From: Torymus aiolomorphi
Lineage: Eukaryota; Arthropoda; Insecta; Hymenoptera; Torymidae
DNA: 64,000 bases
Direction of reading: 5' to 3'
NCBI GenBank assembly: GCA_036365515.1
Contig: CM070875.1
Span: 100,485,128-100,549,127, forward strand
In this document: positions 39,100-51,596 of the stretch, piece after piece
Numbering within the stretch: the first letter of the stretch is position 1
Layout of the letters: each line of letters begins with the position of its first letter
Notes under the pieces: generated by a model
The model's database searches: none
The model's input: only the letters and a program-made list of their open reading frames with translations
What the model was told of the DNA's origin: nothing
Made by a program: the position numbers and the translations under genes

Positions 39100-40170
39100 C
39101 ATGGCCACCATAGCGCATCCTTACACCCTATTGGAAATAGCCCAGGAGTATTGCTTGTAAAAGTTGGACCTCTAGCCACGTCAAGTATATCTTGGAAAAT
39201 AATCTAGCAAATTGATCTGGAACCTTTTGCAGGCCAGGGAGAGAGATTGCTAGCTAACTGGCGAACGATAACCCGTTACTTTAAAACAAGCAGTGAAGTC
39301 CCTCAGCAGCAACACAATGTCATTTCAAACAACTGTTAAATGGCAACCAGAACGTAGAGAGGACGTTAGAATTATTACACTCTAGATGAGGCCGATAAAG
39401 AAGAGATGAAGGGCTTGATCTCTCACGCGGAAACAAGAACGTTAAGGTTGGCGAAATTACTTGTTAACCAAACGAAAATCGCCTACAAGGAATTCGGGGT
39501 GATGAACAAAAAATCCTTGGAGATGGAAAAATAAATATTAGCTCTAAAAAGTCAGCAGACAGAAGAAATAGGCAAGGGCGCAGTAGCAAATGCGGTTCAG
39601 ATACTCGAGGAACAGATGTTCCAATACGAAATCGACGTACAAATACTCACTGATGCGATATTATTCGTATCCCAAGTGGCGATTCACCCACCCTTTATCA
39701 ACCCACGCCAAATACAGGAGACAGCTGATTTAGTTACACGAAGCGTGTCTGATACCGCTTTTCCAATGTCAAGCAGCAACGGAACCATAGCTCATTTGAT
39801 CAGGTTGTCGGACATATCCATATTTCTGCACAATTCCCGGCTGATATACTGCATTATAGTACCCTTGATCGGTTTCAATAAATACGTCCTTTTCAAGACA
39901 TCACCAGTACCCATACATCAATGGTTACATAGTAACTTTGCAACCTTTGCCTACATCTAGCCAGAATCATCATTCTTCACATTAACGCGATCAGGCGACG
40001 CACACATAAATATTCAGTCGGGAGTATTGGAATCCTGTAAGAAATACCAACAACTTTATATATACCAAACAACAGAACCCGGGCGAATCGATAATAATAA
40101 TTCGCCCTGCGAAGTGCGATTGTTTGCTTTTGGTGATCGTATGATTGATTCTCCTGACCAATAATTTATT
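39100..40170 (+). pseudogene. env: Errantivirus-like env, copy 2, heavily broken
   Basis: Three frames carry segments similar in order to the env at 19.9-21.2 kb. They are an N-terminal piece near 39130-39260, a middle piece (39616-39960, 114 aa, with the Tyr/Ile-Asp-Val start and the Ser-Asn-Gly block of copy 1), and a short Cys-Glu-Val piece near 40100. In-frame stops and shifts occur at about 39208, 39380, 39532 and 39958. The cleavage-site and transmembrane regions are not found. The remnant ends before the Copia element, whose 5' LTR begins at 40321. It is non-functional. Confidence 0.7.
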
Positions 40171-40320
40171 AACCAACGCGACGCATTGACTAAGCTGTTT
40201 CGTTTGGGCACGATACTAGATGCGGATTCAAGCGCGAGCTTGCGAGGAAGAGTTTCGGTATGGACGTTATACGAGTTCGATGCGGTTTTAATACGGGAGT
40301 TAGCGACAAGGTGCAAATAC

Positions 40321-40662
40321 TGTTGAAAATAGTATACATCTATATTGTACGCATGAATATATATATACAGTAGGTATGTGTGAGCGCGCGACTGTATCGA
40401 GAGCGCGCAATGTCGTATGGGTCCGAGTGTAAACATGTACCTCTCCCCTTCCTAGAGTGTGTGCATGAGCAAGCATTAAGTCTAAGTCGAGAGGCAGCGA
40501 ACGATACGCTGCTCTGTCTCTCTACTGCCGCACGCTGAGCGGAAAGCACCTTGCGCGAGTCGCTATGAAGCGCTTGGATTACCTTTATACTGAAACTGAA
40601 TAAACCAGTCATTCTTTATATATAAAAGTGTCTCTCCTTATTAATATTACCACACCTCAACA
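40321..40662 (+). repeat. Copia 5' LTR
   Basis: Begins TGTTGAAAATAG and ends CCTCAACA, with TG...CA tips. Contains the palindrome gagcgcgcgactg/cgagagcgcgc, aataaa near 40600 and a TATA-like ctttatatataaaag near 40615. Confidence 0.95.
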
Positions 40663-40675
40663 TGGTAGCAGAGGT
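40663..40675 (+). promoter_or_regulatory. Copia primer-binding site
   Basis: TGGTAGCAGAGGT starts directly after the LTR. It resembles the TGGTATCAGAGC type that pairs with an internal segment of initiator tRNA-Met, used by many Copia elements. Confidence 0.75.
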
Positions 40676-40787
40676 CCGTGGTTTTGCCTGATTGGTAAGT
40701 AAAAAATTCTCTTATCTTCTACGTCGACTCTCGAGTCGCGTAGAGATAATAAAAGTGCCGCATATGTGAACACCGTGAGAAACATAT

Positions 40788-41768
40788 ATGAAAGAAGAAT
40801 CAAAGTTAACAGTTGAGCAAGAAGACGATTCGCAGCACGAAGGAAAGCTCGAATCACTTGAAGAAGATACGACCACAGAGCTTAAGCAAGAAGTAAATTC
40901 CGAACACGAAGGAACGTTCGAGAACGAAAACAAAATGGAGAGAAAAGATATCACGATACCGGTGTTTGATGGAGAAGACTACAGTATGTGGAAGAAAAGA
41001 ATTACGATGTACTTGAAGATGAAAAAGTGTGACACAGTAATAACCAGAGCAAGAGTTGCGGCAGACAAAGATGACTGGGAAGAAAATGACTTGAAGGCCA
41101 TCAATTTGATTTACAGTGCCATTTCCAACAAACAATTGGAGTTTGTGTGTGAAGAAGATACGGCGTATAAAATAATAAAGAAACTGGACGATATGTACCT
41201 AAAGGAGTCTACAGCACTACAGATTGTGTGCAGGAATAAATTGGAAAAATTGAGACTAGAAAAGTACAGTGATACAGCAACATTTTTCAGTGAATTTGAA
41301 AAATCAGTGAATGAGTTAAAAAGCGCAGGTGCAAAAATAAGTGAAAAAGAAAAATTGAATTACATGTTGAACACGTTGCCGAGCCAATACAGTTACATTG
41401 GCGATTTAATAGACACGTTGAAAGAAGAGGATCAAACAGCATCGTATGTGAAAAATAAAATACAGATAGCTGAAATGAAAAATAATAGCGAGCATAGCGA
41501 ACAAAGTTCAAATGTATTCGCTGCAAAAATAGACCAGAAAGGAAGCTACTTCAAGTGTGGCAGAACAGGGCATTTCGCACGAGAATGTCAAAATGGAGGA
41601 CAAGCAGGACAAAGCGGCACAACATGGCGAGGCTCAACACGTGGCCGCGGCCCAGGCAAGGCAGGAAGAGGCAACTACGGCAGGGGGCGCGAAAACTTCC
41701 GCCAGCAAGGAGCCAGCACGAGCGAGCAGAGCGGCGAAGGTACGATAGCTACGGCGCATGCGGCGTAG
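40788..41768 (+). CDS. gag: Copia gag
   Basis: 326 aa; the capsid/nucleocapsid protein. The N-terminal 50 residues are acidic. A UBN2/Copia-type capsid core follows (residues about 55-210, with FDGEDYSMWKKRITMYLKMK and YSAISNKQLEFV). The zinc knuckle at about 258-272 reads SYFKCGRTGHFAREC. A Tyr sits where the first Cys of C-x2-C-x4-H-x4-C should be, which should weaken RNA binding. The C-terminus is RG-rich. The frame ends in TAG, and pol continues in the same frame after it. Confidence 0.9.
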   Translation: MKEESKLTVEQEDDSQHEGKLESLEEDTTTELKQEVNSEHEGTFENENKMERKDITIPVFDGEDYSMWKKRITMYLKMKKCDTVITRARVAADKDDWEENDLKAINLIYSAISNKQLEFVCEEDTAYKIIKKLDDMYLKESTALQIVCRNKLEKLRLEKYSDTATFFSEFEKSVNELKSAGAKISEKEKLNYMLNTLPSQYSYIGDLIDTLKEEDQTASYVKNKIQIAEMKNNSEHSEQSSNVFAAKIDQKGSYFKCGRTGHFARECQNGGQAGQSGTTWRGSTRGRGPGKAGRGNYGRGRENFRQQGASTSEQSGEGTIATAHAA

Positions 41769-44700
41769 AGTAAACATAGTCAAGGTAGGCTAGATAATGA
41801 TATACAGTGGTTGTTGGACAGCGGCTGTACAAATCCCATAATAAATAACGTTGAGTATTTTGATAAATTTATAGACCTTAAAGAACCGGTAAATATCTAC
41901 TTAGGGGATAATCGATATATAAAAGCAACGAAAATTGGAAACGTAGTTAGCTATTTTAACGCGTTTGGTAAAAAGAATGAAGTGAATATGAGTAATGTTT
42001 TTTATGCCGAAAAAATGAATATGAATTTAATAAGTTTTGGAAAATTAACAGATAACAATACGATTATATCGAAAGGAGATGTAGCAAAGATAATAGATAA
42101 AAATAATAAATTGATAGCAGTAGCGTACACAGAAAATCAAACTTATAGAATAAATAGTACCTTGAAACATAGAGAAAATTTTGTGAACACAGTCGAATGT
42201 AACAATAGAAATATGACTCTGAAGGAGAAATGGCATAGAATGCTAGGACACATAAATTTTAAGTATTTAGGTACAATATGTAAACAGCAGTTGCTATCGG
42301 GAATTCCAGAAACACTTGAAACGGAATTTATGAAATGTAAAACGTGTATAGAGAATAAGATGAATAATGTACCGTTTAAAAATAATAGAATAAGGGCAAG
42401 TAAACTTTTAGAAATTGTCCATACCGATGTATGCGGCCCTTTCAAAACGACCGGATTCAAAGGAGAAAAATACTTTGTTTCGTTTATAGACGATTATAGC
42501 AAAATTGCCAAAGTTTATTGCATAAAATCTAAAGATGAAGTAATTAACTGTCTAGTCCAATTTGTTAACGAAAGTGAAAATTTAACGGGAAAACGAGTAA
42601 AAATATTAAGATGTGATAACGGGAAAGAATATTTGAATAGTTGCATTTATAAATTCGCCAAAGAAAAAGGTATAATTTTGAACAATTGCCCGGCATATGT
42701 ACACGAGTTAAACGGAACCGCGGAACGGTTTAATAGAACGATAATGGGTATGGCGCGATGTTTACTAACAGAAGCACAAGTACACAAAAGATATTGGCCT
42801 GAAATAATATGTGCGGCAACATATTTGAAAAATCGAACGTTGACTAACACGATAGAGAGGAAAACTCCGTACGAAATATTTTTTAATAGACGGCCGGATG
42901 TCAGACATTTACGTCTTTACGGGAGTAGGGTTTTGTAAGGAAACCGGAACAAAAGAGAATTTCTAAATGGGATAGAAAGGCAGATATGGGAATTTTATTA
43001 GGATATAGTGAGGTAGGCTATAGAGTCCTATTAAATAATAAAATCATAGTTGCAAGACACGTAGATATTGTTGAGCAAAACGTAAAATGTATAGGGCTTG
43101 ATGAGGTAGAGTCAAAATATCCATCTCCTTCTACTTCGACTCTCGAGTCACTTAGAGGAGATCAAAATGATCGGGATGACGATTTAAGCGATGATAATGT
43201 TTTTGAAAGCGCGGTTGAGAATAATGAACAGGAACAAAAAGTAACAAATAAGAAAAATATAGAACTATTAAAAGTCCCACGTAAATCTACACGTGATAGA
43301 AAAAGCCCAATAAGATATCCAGAAAATATTTCGAATAATATTTATGTAAATTACTGCAGGGTAGATACTCCATATACATTTGTAGTAATGATAGTGAGAG
43401 CTGGATAAAAGCTATGGATAAAGAAATAAAAAGTTTAAATGAAAATAAAACATGGGAACTAGTTGAAAGGATACCAAATGAAAAGGTAATAGATGTAAAA
43501 TGGGTTTATAGTAAGAAATCTGATGATACGTATAAAGCGAGATTAGTTGTAAGAGGATTTCAACAGACAAATGTTATTGACGACATATACGCTCCAGTTG
43601 CTAAAATGCAAACTTTAAAATTTTTGTTTTCCTTTTGTTGCCAGAATGGCCTAATTATAGAACAGATGGATGTAGTCACAGCATTTTTAAATGGTGAAGT
43701 AAGCTCGGAGGTATATGTCGGTCAACCGAAAGGTTATAGCGATGGAACAAACAGGGTTTGTAAATTACGTAAAGCATTGTACGGACTACGAGAAAGTCCA
43801 AGGGCATGGTATGAATGTTTGGATGAATATTTGACAAAGATAAAATTTAAAAGGAGTAACGTAGATTATTGTTTATATACTCAAGGTGAAGGTATAGATC
43901 AAATTTACTTATTAATATATGTCGATGACTTGTTAATTTGTAGTAAGAGTAAAAAGAAAATTAAGAATTTAAAAAGAGTCTTATCAGGAAAATTTAAGAT
44001 GAAAGACCTAGGAGAAATTAAAGAATACCTTGGTATTAATGTAGAGTATGATTATCGAAATTGTGATATGAAATTAAGTCAGACTAAGTATATAGAGTCA
44101 TTAGCGAATAAATATCAATTGCAGAATAGTAAATTATATAGCACTCCTATGGAGACGAATTTAAAAATTGAAAAGGCTGAAATAAGCGAGTCAGATATTA
44201 AATATAGAAATTTGATAGGTGCATTATTATATATAAGCTCAAGTACAAGGCCCGATATAAGTTATAGTGTTAATTATCTGAGTAGATATCAAAATAGTTA
44301 TAACGAGACTCATTGGAAATATGCGTTATGAATCTTGAAATACTTGTATTTAACTAAAGATTTAAAGTTGAACTATAAAAGAAATGTAAATTGCGAAACT
44401 ATAGAGTGTTATGTGGACGCAGATTGGGCTGGTGATAATGTTGACAGAAAATCCACATCTGGATATGTTATTAAAGTATTTGGAAATGTAATTGATTGGA
44501 AATCACGAAAACAAAGAACGGTAACAAAGGCCTCAACTCATGCAGAATATGTAGCCTTATCTGAGGCAGTTAGTGAAGTAAAGTTTGTACTAGAGTTAAT
44601 GAAAAACTTTAATGTAAAATTGATTGATCCTGTAAAGATATTTGAGGATAACACAGGCGCGATAAATATAGCGAATTATGGAAACCTGACTAAGAATTCG

Positions 44701-44861
44701 AAGCACATAGAAATACATTATCACTATGTTCATGAAAGCGTGAAAGAAAAAGAAATTGAATAATTAAAATTGATTCGAATGATAATGTTGCGGATATCTT
44801 TACAAAAGCGATGTGTAAAGATAAATTTGCAAAGTTCAGAGAACTATTGAATATCATGTAA
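41769..44861 (+). pseudogene. pol: Copia pol (protease, integrase, reverse transcriptase, RNase H), broken
   Basis: Same frame as gag after the TAG. Protease: WLLDSGCTNPI. Integrase zinc site: WHRMLGHINF...CKTC. Catalytic D, D, E in HTDVCGP, RCDNGKEY and NGTAERFNRT. A one-base loss at about 42930 shifts the frame (42986-43408, 140 aa). A second shift near 43390 leads to the reverse transcriptase (43414-44331) with VKWVYSKK, MDVVTAFLNGEV and IYVDDLLIC. A TGA at 44329 (same frame) precedes the RNase H (YVDADWAGDNVDRKSTSGYV, STHAEYVALSEA). A final shift near 44760 leads to VADIFTKAM and the stop at 44859. All domains are present in Copia order (integrase before reverse transcriptase), but the polyprotein cannot be made in one piece. 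Confidence 0.92.
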
Positions 44862-44888
44862 TAAATTGAAAGTGTACAATATATATGT

Positions 44889-44897
44889 AAGGAGGCC
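44889..44897 (+). promoter_or_regulatory. Copia polypurine tract
   Basis: taaggaggcc lies directly before the TGTTG of the 3' LTR. It is a short purine run consistent with plus-strand priming. Confidence 0.6.
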
Positions 44898-45239
44898 TGT
44901 TGAAAATAGTATACATCTACTGTACGCATGAATATATATATATACAATAGGTATGTGTGAGCGCGCGACTGTATCGAGAGCGCGCAATGTCGTATGGGTC
45001 CGAGTGTAAACATGTACCTCTCCCCTTCCTAGAGTGTGTGCGTGAGCAAGCATTAAGTCTAAGTCGAGAGGCAGCGAACGATACGCTGCTCTGTCTCTCT
45101 ACTGCCGCACGCTGAGCGGAAAGCACCTTGCGCGAGTCGCTATGAAGCGCTCGGATTACCTTTATACTGAAACTGAATAAACCAGTCATTCTTTATATAT
45201 AAAAGTGTCTCTCCTTATTAATATTACCACACCTCAACA
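44898..45239 (+). repeat. Copia 3' LTR
   Basis: Nearly identical to the 5' LTR, with differences such as ctactgtacg for ctatattgtacg, gtgcgtgagc for gtgcatgagc and cgctcgg for cgcttgg. It ends CCTCAACA followed by AATAC. Confidence 0.95.
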
Positions 45240-45696
45240 AATACAAAAGTTTTCCCCCGGCTCTAGGTGATGACTTTAGTCGGAGCGCACTGCGTCAGAG
45301 AGAGCCGAAAGTATGCAGTGGCCACTGCCTATAATGGCTTACCAGCTCGCCAAGCTGGGGCGAGTACAAGGCTGGAAACAAGCCGACGGTATTGCGGTGG
45401 CTATGTCAGGCTGTGCGGCTAGTGTGACGTTGTCAGGTGCGATAGCGGCCAGGCGCAGCGCAGGCTGCACGCTTCGGCGGCGGCTCTCGCCAGATGGCAG
45501 CTGAGCCACGGCCGTAGAGGGTGGCGATTACGATTTTGAAGCAGAGCGATTACCAAACACTGCGCGTATGCAATACGGTACGATACTTGGCAGTAATTTG
45601 CGCGTCATGCGGTCCACAATGGAGTGACCGAGCTGTGCACGCCTGCGACCGTATGCACCCTCAAGTCCCACAGAGCGAACGCTACCACTCGTTATT

Positions 45697-45741
<45 letters not shown>

Positions 45742-46472
45742 TTTTTCTCTTTCTCTCTCTTGGTGAGTACGTGCACGTCTGCTACCTCACTCCGCTAGTT
45801 TTCGGCTCCTTACTGATAGCCATTTCAGTCCTCGGAGTTGATTTTTGCAGAGGAGCAGCCCTGCTGGCTCATAAGCGTCCTGCCAAAAAATCGCACACTC
45901 CTGTTGCCTTTTTATGAGCCTGGAGTCACTTTTCCGCAACAATCAGGAGTTCTAACCTCAAACGTCACCGGCCGGCACTGAATCCATCATCTTTTGCACT
46001 GTCTGCCATCTATCGCCGCGACCCCGGCCGTTGCTTGCCTGCAGTAACCTGCTTGTAGCTGCCGATCGCGCAGGCTGGCGCTGAGTTTGTTCGGCTTTTT
46101 ACCAAATTGGTGAGTCACTGTCCTCACGGCTCGTCTCTCGCCCCGCCGCTCCTGCCAACTACTCGTCCAGTGTCGCCTATGAAGAGCGCGCATTGCTGCT
46201 TGCTGCCTCGCCTGTACCTCTCTTCAGCTGCTGTAGCAGCCAGCATTCCATCTATTTTTTGCGTGGGTCAGCGTTTTTCGGCAGTGCATATTTATTTTTT
46301 TTTTATATTTCATGCCCCCGAGTTAGCGCCGCCTGCGTTACCAGCGACCTGCCTTACCGACTGCCACTTGCCGATCCGAAGCGTTCACCGAGTTACCTCT
46401 AGAGCGAAGACCTGCTTGGACTCCTTCTTCCCGTGCAATTCGGCTCCGGTGCGCTTCACTACGAGTGCTCGC

Positions 46473-47707
46473 ATGTCCGCGCGGCAGTGTCCGAGCTGCA
46501 ACGAGCGTGTAGTGCGCAACGATCCGCCTACCACCACCTGCGTGGCTTGCCAGCGCTGCTTCTATACAGCTTGTCTGCCTGCAACCGGCTCATTGCAGCG
46601 CTGCAATACCTGCACCCCCATCTCATCAGCTGCTAGAACCATCACCATCAATCTCATAAGTAGTGTCTCAGCAGTCTCGTCCAACGTCGCTCCTCCACAG
46701 CCGTCATCGCCAGCGTCCAGCGAGCCGACCCACTCGGCCACCTCCATCGCCAGCTAGCACTCTGCTAAGAGGCGCGCCTCTACACCCAACCCGTCCGTCG
46801 TGCCTCTGCCAAAGGCGCACTGCTCAAGCGCTACCCCTGCCTTGCTATCGTCCATACTCTCTGACATGCGCGAAATGGATCTACAGAGCGCGGCTGCTAC
46901 TCTGAGCGACCAGCTCGACGCCGATGGGGGAATGAGAGCTGCACTGAAACACGCTCCACCTTAATGCAGTGCTTGTACGAGCTACTGAGCAACTCTCACA
47001 ACACCCTTGCCTCTGCTCTGGCGGCAAACACGCGAGCCCTAACCGAGAATACGCTCGTTCTGAATAGCCTCGCGTCTCGCGTTGACGCTGTCGAGCAGAG
47101 CCAGCAGGCCCTAAGTGCCCGAAACGATGCCGACCTGGCTGTAGTTCGGGCTGAGATCGCGTGGGTCTCTACCAGTAACCAGGAGATGCTGAAGCACAGC
47201 GTGCTAGAGGATCCGTGTGGGGTAGTGGTGAGGGGAATTACCTCGACTGTGCCCCTCCAGCTTGCAGCCACGCTCCTGACAGCTCTCAAGCTCCAGCAAC
47301 ACGTGCCGCTTGTCGGATGGCGCACCTGGAACCCGTCAGCCCGAGCCGAGCTAGGTGAGCAGGCGGCATCTGCCGCCCCCGACCCACCAATCCAGCAGCC
47401 CCAGCAGACGCGGGCGCTCGTCTTCACGCTCGCCTGCCCATTAACTCGAGATGATATCCTCAGAAGGACCCTGAGATTGTGGAATCTGGTTTGCATTCTA
47501 TCTTCGGGACCTGTGGGAACGCAAAGCTTTCAGTTAACGTTCTGTGGCCCGATCCAGTACATAACTCTTGAGGAGGGCAACATCGATCTTCAAACAGCTC
47601 GACTAGAAACGACCTATCGTAAAGAACTTGACCGTGTTCATGCGGCCAATGAGAAACGGCCCACTCATCCCGATCTACAGCGAAGTGGATCTCGATGCAT
47701 TTCCTAA
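46473..47707 (+). pseudogene. Non-LTR retrotransposon ORF1 protein, frameshifted
   Basis: ORF1 proteins bind element RNA. The probable start is the ATG at 46473. MSARQCPSCNERVVRN and then TTTCVACQRCFYTACL and RCNTC give a PHD/RING-like Cys pattern, as in ORF1 of CR1- and I-like elements. A Ser/Pro-rich linker follows. The frame stops at 46757, but a neighbouring frame continues through SILSDMREMD. The long frame at 46964-47707 then gives a coiled coil (residues about 15-75, with ASRVDAVEQSQQALSARNDA). After it comes a probable RNA-binding fold starting GVVVRGITSTVPLQLAA. At least two shifts interrupt it. GC-rich codons set it apart from its neighbours. Confidence 0.65.
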
Positions 47708-48598
<891 letters not shown>

Positions 48599-48659
48599 CC
48601 CAATTAGTATCAGTCAATGATTCAAAGGTAGTTTCTATTAAGTTCTGCTGCTGGTATCA

Positions 48660-49245
48660 CACCTTTGGCTGGAATGGATAGGTATAATAAAAAAGAGAAA
48701 AAAAAAATTTCCATACCATTTCCTTATGTTTTTGAAATGTACAACCATAGCATGGGTGGGGTAGACCTCCATGACCAACACTGTAGTGATGCTAAAATAC
48801 ATTTTCGCAGTAAAAACTGGACATTCTTAGTGTTTTTGAGAATAATAAAGCCTGCGATATCGAATACCACTGTTTTACACAATATATGCGTAAAGTATAA
48901 ATAATGTAAGGTAAGTACATATGATGTGAAGATGCTCGCTGATTATTATTTAGGTAAAGGTCAAAAAGAAAAATTTCAGAACACAAGCTTTTACGCATAG
49001 ATTTACAAAGGCAGTGCGATTCATGTAAAAAACGAGTAGTCACTTATTGTTTTCATTGCAAAAAACATTTTTGCAATGAATGTTTTCATAAATTACATGA
49101 ATCACACATATATGAAAATAAAATACAAAAATGAAAATATTCAAATGAAGAATGTAATGTTCGCATAAAAAGATTCTGTACTATTTGTTCAAAATATATT
49201 TGTAAAAAATGTTTCGAGGCAGAATATCACCAAAGTATTTAAAAA
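48660..49245 (+). pseudogene. piggyBac transposase C-terminal remnant
   Basis: A plus-strand frame (48665-48904) has IPFPYVFEMYNHSMGGVDLH with DQ next. The YN-x2-MGGVD block is diagnostic of the C-terminal half of piggyBac transposases. Further on (about 49010-49240), after stops, a second frame reads CDSCKKRVVTYCFHCKKHFC and a later CTICSKYICKKCF. This matches the C-terminal Cys-rich (RING-like) domain of the family. The catalytic Asp triad region is absent. It is a relic, and is not flanked by the MITE ends found at 8.8 kb. Confidence 0.85.
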
Positions 49246-51000
49246 CGTTACTATCTAGTATCAATAATATATAAAATTATAAATAGATTATAAACGAAAA
49301 AAAAAATTTTTTAAATAAAAAGTAAAAAATTTAAAAATTTAAAAAAATAATAAAAACTAATGAAAACTAAAAAATAGTGAAAATATTGAAAAAAAAAACT
49401 AAAATATTTCACAGTTTTTTGTTTTTATATAATATAATCCATACTATGTTTGAAAAAAAAATTTTCCGAAATTTGTTTTCGTATATTGGAAATGACACTG
49501 TTTTTACCCCTCACCAAGTGGTTTTTCTCAAAAGAAGCGAGACTACGCAACAATTGCAAGATAAACTAAATTTTTTTTGAAAAACCACCCTCTTCATATG
49601 TCACCCCCTTTTGCAGGGGTGGAAAAGGGCTAAGATTATTTTTATTATGTAACTTTGTTTGAAAATAAAATTTCTGACTGAATAGTGCTTTGCAAGTGTG
49701 AAGAAATTTTTTTTCCACAAAATTTTGTTTTTCCATCCACATAAAAGGGTTGTTTTTTGATTTTTAAGGGGTTTGATACATTTTTTTTGACATTATAAGA
49801 TCTAAGGTATCCCTTTTTAGCCACATAATAAAAAAATAAAAAAAATTTTCTTCATTAAAAATATTACTTATGTCGACTGCAAATTACTATCAACTGATAA
49901 GAATCTTTCCATTGGTCTTCCAGTCTTACAAATTAAATTAAAATAATTAATATTTATGAAATAATAAAAATTTTCTTACGTTTATCAGAAAAATACCCTA
50001 TTTCCACCCCCTGCTAGGGGTTGGAAATTTCACCACTTTGCACTACAAATAAGGGTTGTTAATTTTGTATCATAATAAGTAAAAACAAACCATTTCTGAG
50101 CTATGGAAAAGATTTTTTCTATCGTTTGTCCCGCAAATTTTTTTTTTTTACTTTTTCTTCAATTCACACCCCATTTTCACCCCTTACGAGGGGTGATAGC
50201 TAAAAACTAAGACCGGGATTCGGAAGAACAGCTCATTTTACCTATAGGGTATTATTCTCATCGTCTATGTAGCCGAGAAAATGTTTTTTTCTTCGAGTGT
50301 CCTAAAATAGTCGCTTCGGCGTTAATGGGTTAACTAATTGGAATGCTCAAAAGTGAGCGTTACAATCTTGTATATATAGAAGATCCGCTCGTCATTATTA
50401 CAATATTATAATATTGAATATTAAACATATTTATTACTTTTGTATAGTAAAACTATTTTCAGTAGTTATTAATATACTGTAAATAATGTTGAAAGAAACA
50501 CTATGAGCGTACAAGTAGCATGAGCAAAAGTATTTGACAGGCGTAATAGTTTTTGACATCGAATATGATATGTCATAACATCATTTCAATGCAATACTTT
50601 CTGGGATGGAATTCTATTGCATAGTAGATATTTTATCGAAAAAGTAACAGTCTAACCTATAAAATTTTGTTAAATGACATTAGCTGTAATATTACTATAA
50701 TCATCATATTAGATATGCCAAAAAATTACCTAAAAATGTGTTTTTTTACTCTTTTTCACTCTTTAAAAAGTCCATAGCTTTTTTCTGTGACCTTTAAACA
50801 TCAAAAACAAAATTATTTCTTAAACATAATAGATTAAAAATACTTTTTGGTCTTTACTACAAAAAAGGGTTGTGTCGAGTCGGCTTTTTACATAAAGTGG
50901 AGGATTTTTATTCAACTATCAAAATACATAAATTTGGTTGATCAATTTGTAAAAATTCTACGTAATTCTATTGATAATTTAGAAACTTATTTGCATTTAA
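49246..51000. other. AT-rich spacer with short CCCC/GGGG hairpins
   Basis: Three hairpin-like words recur: cacccccttttgcaggggtg (about 49603), ccaccccctgctaggggttgg (about 50006) and ttcaccccttacgaggggtg (about 50177). They suggest an old degraded repeat family. 49865-49965 is a fragment of the Penelope 3' region (cttatgtcgactgcaaatta). Otherwise no gene is seen. Confidence 0.5.
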
Positions 51001-51004
51001 TGTG

Positions 51005-51592
51005 TGTTACGTGTGGAAGTATTCCACACGCAGTTTGGTCATACAAATAAAAGCCGCAATTCAGCGTTCGAAGCGTCGAGAACATTCGGTACTGCATCGC
51101 GACCATAGCGCGAGGAAACCGGAGTCGGTCAAATCAGTCGAGCGGTCGAAAACTGCGAGATCGGCATCAGTGCAAGAACGAAGATCCACGTGCAGCCGAT
51201 CCCCACGTATGATTAATTAGGAAAGCGGTAGACACTGCATCGAGGATATAAAAAGCGACGCAACCGGCATCACGGTTTTTCTAGCCACGGGGAATCTATG
51301 AGAGAGGTCCAGATAACACGACGACTCCAGAACGAGATAGGACGACGACGGAGTTGCCAGCCATCAATCCACGAAGAAGCTACGAAGCCACGATCACGAC
51401 GATTCATCCGCGCTGCGCACATACACTCATACACGATTAGGACCTCTCTCTAGCGCAATTGAATATCTAATAAATACCATAGTTTACTTATACTTCTCGC
51501 CTTCTGACTTCTTATTTCACGTAAAATCAACCCCACCCTGATGTGTAACGCAGAGTGGGCGGGAACTAAAAGATACCCCCTCATTCGTAACA
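51005..51592 (+). repeat. Solo LTR, 588 bp, with 4-bp target duplication
   Basis: Begins TGTTACGTGTGG and ends TTCGTAACA. TGTG lies at 51001-51004 and 51593-51596, a 4-bp duplication typical of gypsy/errantivirus integrases. It has TATA-like gaggatataaaaagcgac at about 51242 and aataaat near 51470. No internal region is present. It shares tips, not its body, with the LTR at 22.2-22.9 kb. Confidence 0.85.
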
Positions 51593-51596
51593 TGTG

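Larger units (their letters stand above)
40321..45239 (+). mobile_element. Copia LTR retrotransposon, complete, 4919 bp
   Basis: Two 342-bp LTRs, a tRNA-type primer site, gag, pol and a purine-rich tract are all present. The 5-bp target duplication AATAC lies at 40316-40320 and 45240-45244, so the insertion is unrearranged. The LTRs differ at only about six positions, so it is young. Yet gag and pol carry several stops and shifts. Confidence 0.95.
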
